64,000 bases of DNA from Paenibacillus_E sp042676385 (GTDB lineage: Bacteria > Bacillota > Bacilli > Paenibacillales > NBRC-103111): assembly GCF_042676385.1 (NCBI RefSeq), contig NZ_JBHTHA010000046.1:118430-182429 (forward strand). The letters run 5' to 3'. Shown one piece after another: positions 63,001 through 64,000 of this stretch (the stretch's first letter is position 1; every line of letters starts with the position of its first letter). The notes under the pieces are model-generated. The model was given only the letters and a program-made list of their open reading frames with translations, was not told the origin of the DNA and ran no database searches. The position numbers and the translations under genes are program-made.

Positions 63001-63399
63001 AATAATACCGGTATTGTATTTTCCGATAATACCCTTATAAACACCGGTACGAGTCAAGACCTCTACAATGGCGAACGCGGTGCAATCGATCTGGAAGCCT
63101 CCAATGACGCCATCAAGAACTTAACGGTTTCCAACGTCGATATCATTAACACGCAGCGCGATGCTGTCCAGTTAGGTTATGGCGGTGGATTCCAGAATAT
63201 CGTCTTCAACAGCGTCAACATTAATGGTACTGGTCTTGATGGGATAACAACTTCACGGTTCTCGGGACAACATAAAGGCGCGGCCATATTCACTTATACA
63301 GGTAATGGCTCTGCAACCTTCAACAGCCTGACGACCAAAAATATCGCTTACCCTGATCTTTACTACATTCAACCTGGATTTAACCTGACAATTAAGTAA
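60082..63399 (+). CDS. Secreted GH87-like alpha-glucanase with F5/8C, CBM6/35 and CARDB modules
   Basis: 1105 residues, ATG 60082 behind GGAGGG. Signal peptide to about 36 (ATSLAA). Modules: F5/8 type C discoidin (about 38-175), CBM6/35 (about 182-312, GTYEAENAALSGG), two CARDB domains (about 315-420, 425-535), then a catalytic part (about 540-1105) with a beta-sandwich and a right-handed parallel beta-helix (DYGAVANDGQDDLAAFNAAV onward). Asp879, Asp902 and Asp903 (NLADGIN and NNGDDALAV) have the +23/+24 spacing I recall for the three catalytic aspartates of the GH87 alpha-1,3-glucanase of P. glycanilyticus FH11. Likely alpha-1,3-glucanase or mycodextranase attacking fungal or biofilm alpha-glucan. 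Confidence 0.75.
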   Translation: MAAKTYFSKKNPVVLCFLACTLLLAQLMLVPATSLAATNLAAGKSVTSSGHADVYVENNMTDSNQGTYWESTNNAFPQWARVDLGSSDSVNQVVLKLPTGWGSRTQTLSILGSTDDSTYTTLSNSATYTFDPASGNIVTINFTAASARYVKVNVTANSGWPAAQLSELEVYGSASPPPNGTYEAENAALSGGAKVNTDHTGYTGTGFVDGIQAVGATAQFSVNVATAGSYNVTLRYGNAMGGTETVSIYVNGTKIKQTSLPNLANWNTWSTKTEILNLNAGNNTIAYKYDSSDNGNVNFDNITVASTGPMPDLTVTAASWSPASPVENDVITLNATIKNVGNANSAATNVNFYLGTNLVGTASVGALTAGASTTVSANIGAKDAGTYTVTAKVDEANAVLEQNESNNNYTSSSSLNVNPVSSSDLVGTVSWTPSTPVANNTVAFTVNLKNQGTIASASGTHGITVVLKDSAGSTIQTFNGSYNGAIAAGASVNVTIPGSWTAANGSYSVTTNIAVDANEVTAKQANNISTTSLVVYAARGASMPYTRYDTPDAAIGGGASVKSAPTFDQSQTASEASGQSYVALPSNGSYAEWTVRAGEGGVGVTMRFTMPDSSNGMGLNGSLDVFVNGVKAKTVALTSYYSWQYFSSDMPADAPGGGRPLFRFDEVHFKLDSALKGGDKIRIVKNNGDSLEYGVDFLEIEAIPAAIARPANSVSVTDYGAVANDGQDDLAAFNAAVNAAVSSGKTMYIPEGTYNLGNMWQIGSANNMINNLTITGAGIWYTNIQFTNPNAASGGISLRISGKLDFSNIYLNSNLRSRYNQNAVYKGFMDNFGTNSIVHEVWVEHFECGFWVADYAHTPAIHAEGLIIENSRVRNNLADGINFAQGTSNSTVRNSSLRNNGDDALAVWTSDTNGAPAGVNNTFTYNTIEDNWRAGAIAFFGGSGHKATNNLIIDTVGGSGFRMNTVFPGYHFQNNTGIVFSDNTLINTGTSQDLYNGERGAIDLEASNDAIKNLTVSNVDIINTQRDAVQLGYGGGFQNIVFNSVNINGTGLDGITTSRFSGQHKGAAIFTYTGNGSATFNSLTTKNIAYPDLYYIQPGFNLTIK

Positions 63400-63418
63400 G
63401 CTTACAAGTTCATCGGCA

Positions 63419-63450
63419 GGGAGGTGTTTTTCGGAACACCTCCCGTTTTT
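63419..63450 (+). terminator. Terminator after GH87-like gene
   Basis: Perfect GGGAGGTGTT / AACACCTCCC hairpin followed by GTTTTT. Confidence 0.9.
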
Positions 63451-63458
63451 ATGTTTTC

Positions 63459-63880
63459 ATGAAGTGTTTAACCTTCATTTCACATGGCTTGCTTGGCACG
63501 ATGTCCTTGAAAGAAATACTTGCTCAACTTATTCTAGTCTTTATTATTGAGTCCTTAGTGGAACTATTTATTGTCGGTCCAGTAGCAAAAAAAATGGCTT
63601 TATCATTACCATATGACAAATCTAAGAAAGTCTTAGTGATTCTATCTCTTGCATTTTTTATGGTGAGTGGCATGGTTCTCCTTATGTCTCATTATGGATT
63701 GGGGAATGCTTACTTTTCCGACATCTGAGTGGTGAATCATTGTTGGAAAGTTACTTTTCTTTGGTATTTAAAAATTTTATCTTTGCTTTTCCTCTTCAAC
63801 TCATAATTGTGGGTCCACTTGTTCGGTATTTATTTGTTAAATTCGTTAAAGATAAAAGAATTATGGAATCTTTGAGCTAA
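63459..63880 (+). pseudogene. DUF2798 membrane protein, 5'-truncated and frameshifted
   Basis: The first frame (from ATG 63459) gives LLGTMSLKEILAQLILVFII...GLGNAYFSDI and stops at TGA 63726. Shifting to the -1 frame from about 63728 continues the family directly: SGESLLESYFSLVFKNFIFA, FPLQLIIVGPLVRYLFVKFV, to TAA at 63878-63880. Joined, it is a two-repeat DUF2798 protein of about 140 residues with one base lost near 63725. The start has no ribosome site and lacks the first helix expected for the family, because the preceding terminator ends only 9 bases upstream. It is therefore a remnant. Confidence 0.75.
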
Positions 63881-63906
63881 AATGTATTGAATTGAACGAA
63901 AAACCA

Positions 63907-63942
63907 AAGAGGAGCTGCTACTTTAAGCAGCTCCTCTTCTGT
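63907..63942 (+). terminator. Terminator hairpin, intron insertion target
   Basis: Perfect stem AAGAGGAGCTGCT / AGCAGCTCCTCTT (63907-63919 and 63926-63938) with a 6-base loop. The expected T tail is broken after CTGT by the group II intron end. Confidence 0.85.
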
Positions 63943-64000
63943 GTGCGCCACGCATGGCGATTAACTAGGCGGTGAAAGTCCGCTGTGGGGGTTTGTAGTT
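63943..64000 (+). mobile_element. Group II intron, 5' end (runs off window)
   Basis: The sequence opens with GTGCGCC, the GUGYG-type 5' splice site of group II introns, and continues with GCATGGCGATTAACTAGGCG and GTGAAAGTCCGCTGTGGGGG, which I recognise from domain I starts of bacterial group II introns (CGGTGAAAGTCCG). It starts 4 bases after a terminator stem. Placement behind a terminator hairpin is the known habit of the bacterial class C (IIC) introns. The ribozyme core and any reverse transcriptase lie beyond the right edge. Confidence 0.8.

Noticed and set aside
63715..63730. Programmed -1 ribosomal frameshift in the DUF2798 gene
   Set aside because: No XXXYYYZ slippery heptamer in the right frame and no downstream stem-loop; the missing start region also points to simple decay.

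Overview
The window looks like a chromosomal accessory region from a Paenibacillus-type bacterium (Paenibacillaceae). Signs are strong AGGAGG-type ribosome binding sites with ATG/GTG/TTG starts, many rho-independent terminators, three YesM/YesN-type two-component systems, LplABC-type sugar importers, a levansucrase and very large secreted multidomain glycan-active proteins. No rRNA, tRNA or CRISPR array was seen.

Region 1 (about 0.4-11.7 kb) is a fructan utilisation locus: sugar-binding lipoprotein, histidine kinase, AraC-type response regulator, secreted GH32 fructan hydrolase with an Ig-like domain, two ABC permeases, PfkB fructokinase and cytoplasmic GH32 sucrase/fructosidase. Fructan is cut outside, oligosaccharides are imported, and free fructose is phosphorylated inside. 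Between 11.8 and 14.0 kb lie an orphan FAD subunit of a molybdenum hydroxylase and a zinc-type dehydrogenase.

Region 2 (about 14.1-36.2 kb) is a second glycan locus. It holds an orphan CBM protein, an unusual GntR regulator fused to a solute-binding domain, an LplABC-type importer, a second kinase/regulator pair, a GH2 glycosidase, a Gfo/Idh/MocA oxidoreductase, a secreted CBM plus beta-propeller protein and a 1706-residue secreted heparinase II/III-type polysaccharide lyase. The substrate is probably an acidic, uronate-containing polysaccharide. A 42-base element, 38/42 identical and at exactly the same distance from a TATACT -10 box, precedes both the importer and the GH2 gene; it is a good candidate binding site of the local response regulator.

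Region 3 (about 36.3-44.9 kb) is a patchwork of small genes, visibly more AT-rich: a GNAT gene with an internal deletion, a MalT/LuxR-type regulator, a quinone-oxidoreductase-like enzyme, an APH-type kinase, a zinc-ribbon membrane protein, TetR, DUF4180, a SUMF1-domain protein, GNAT genes and a mini kinase-like protein.

Region 4 (about 45.1-52.8 kb) is a third fructan locus: kinase, regulator and orphan binding lipoprotein (no permeases), then levansucrase (sacB) and endolevanase (levB). Region 5 (53-64 kb) has malate:quinone oxidoreductase, a MarR regulator, a VOC protein, membrane proteins (one with a duplicated extracellular domain), small hypotheticals, a secreted GH87-like alpha-glucanase, a broken DUF2798 gene and, at the right edge, the 5' end of a group II intron placed just after a terminator hairpin.

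None of the ABC importers here has its own ATPase, so a shared MsmX-type ATPase elsewhere is implied. Several catabolite-repression (cre) like sites precede glycan genes.
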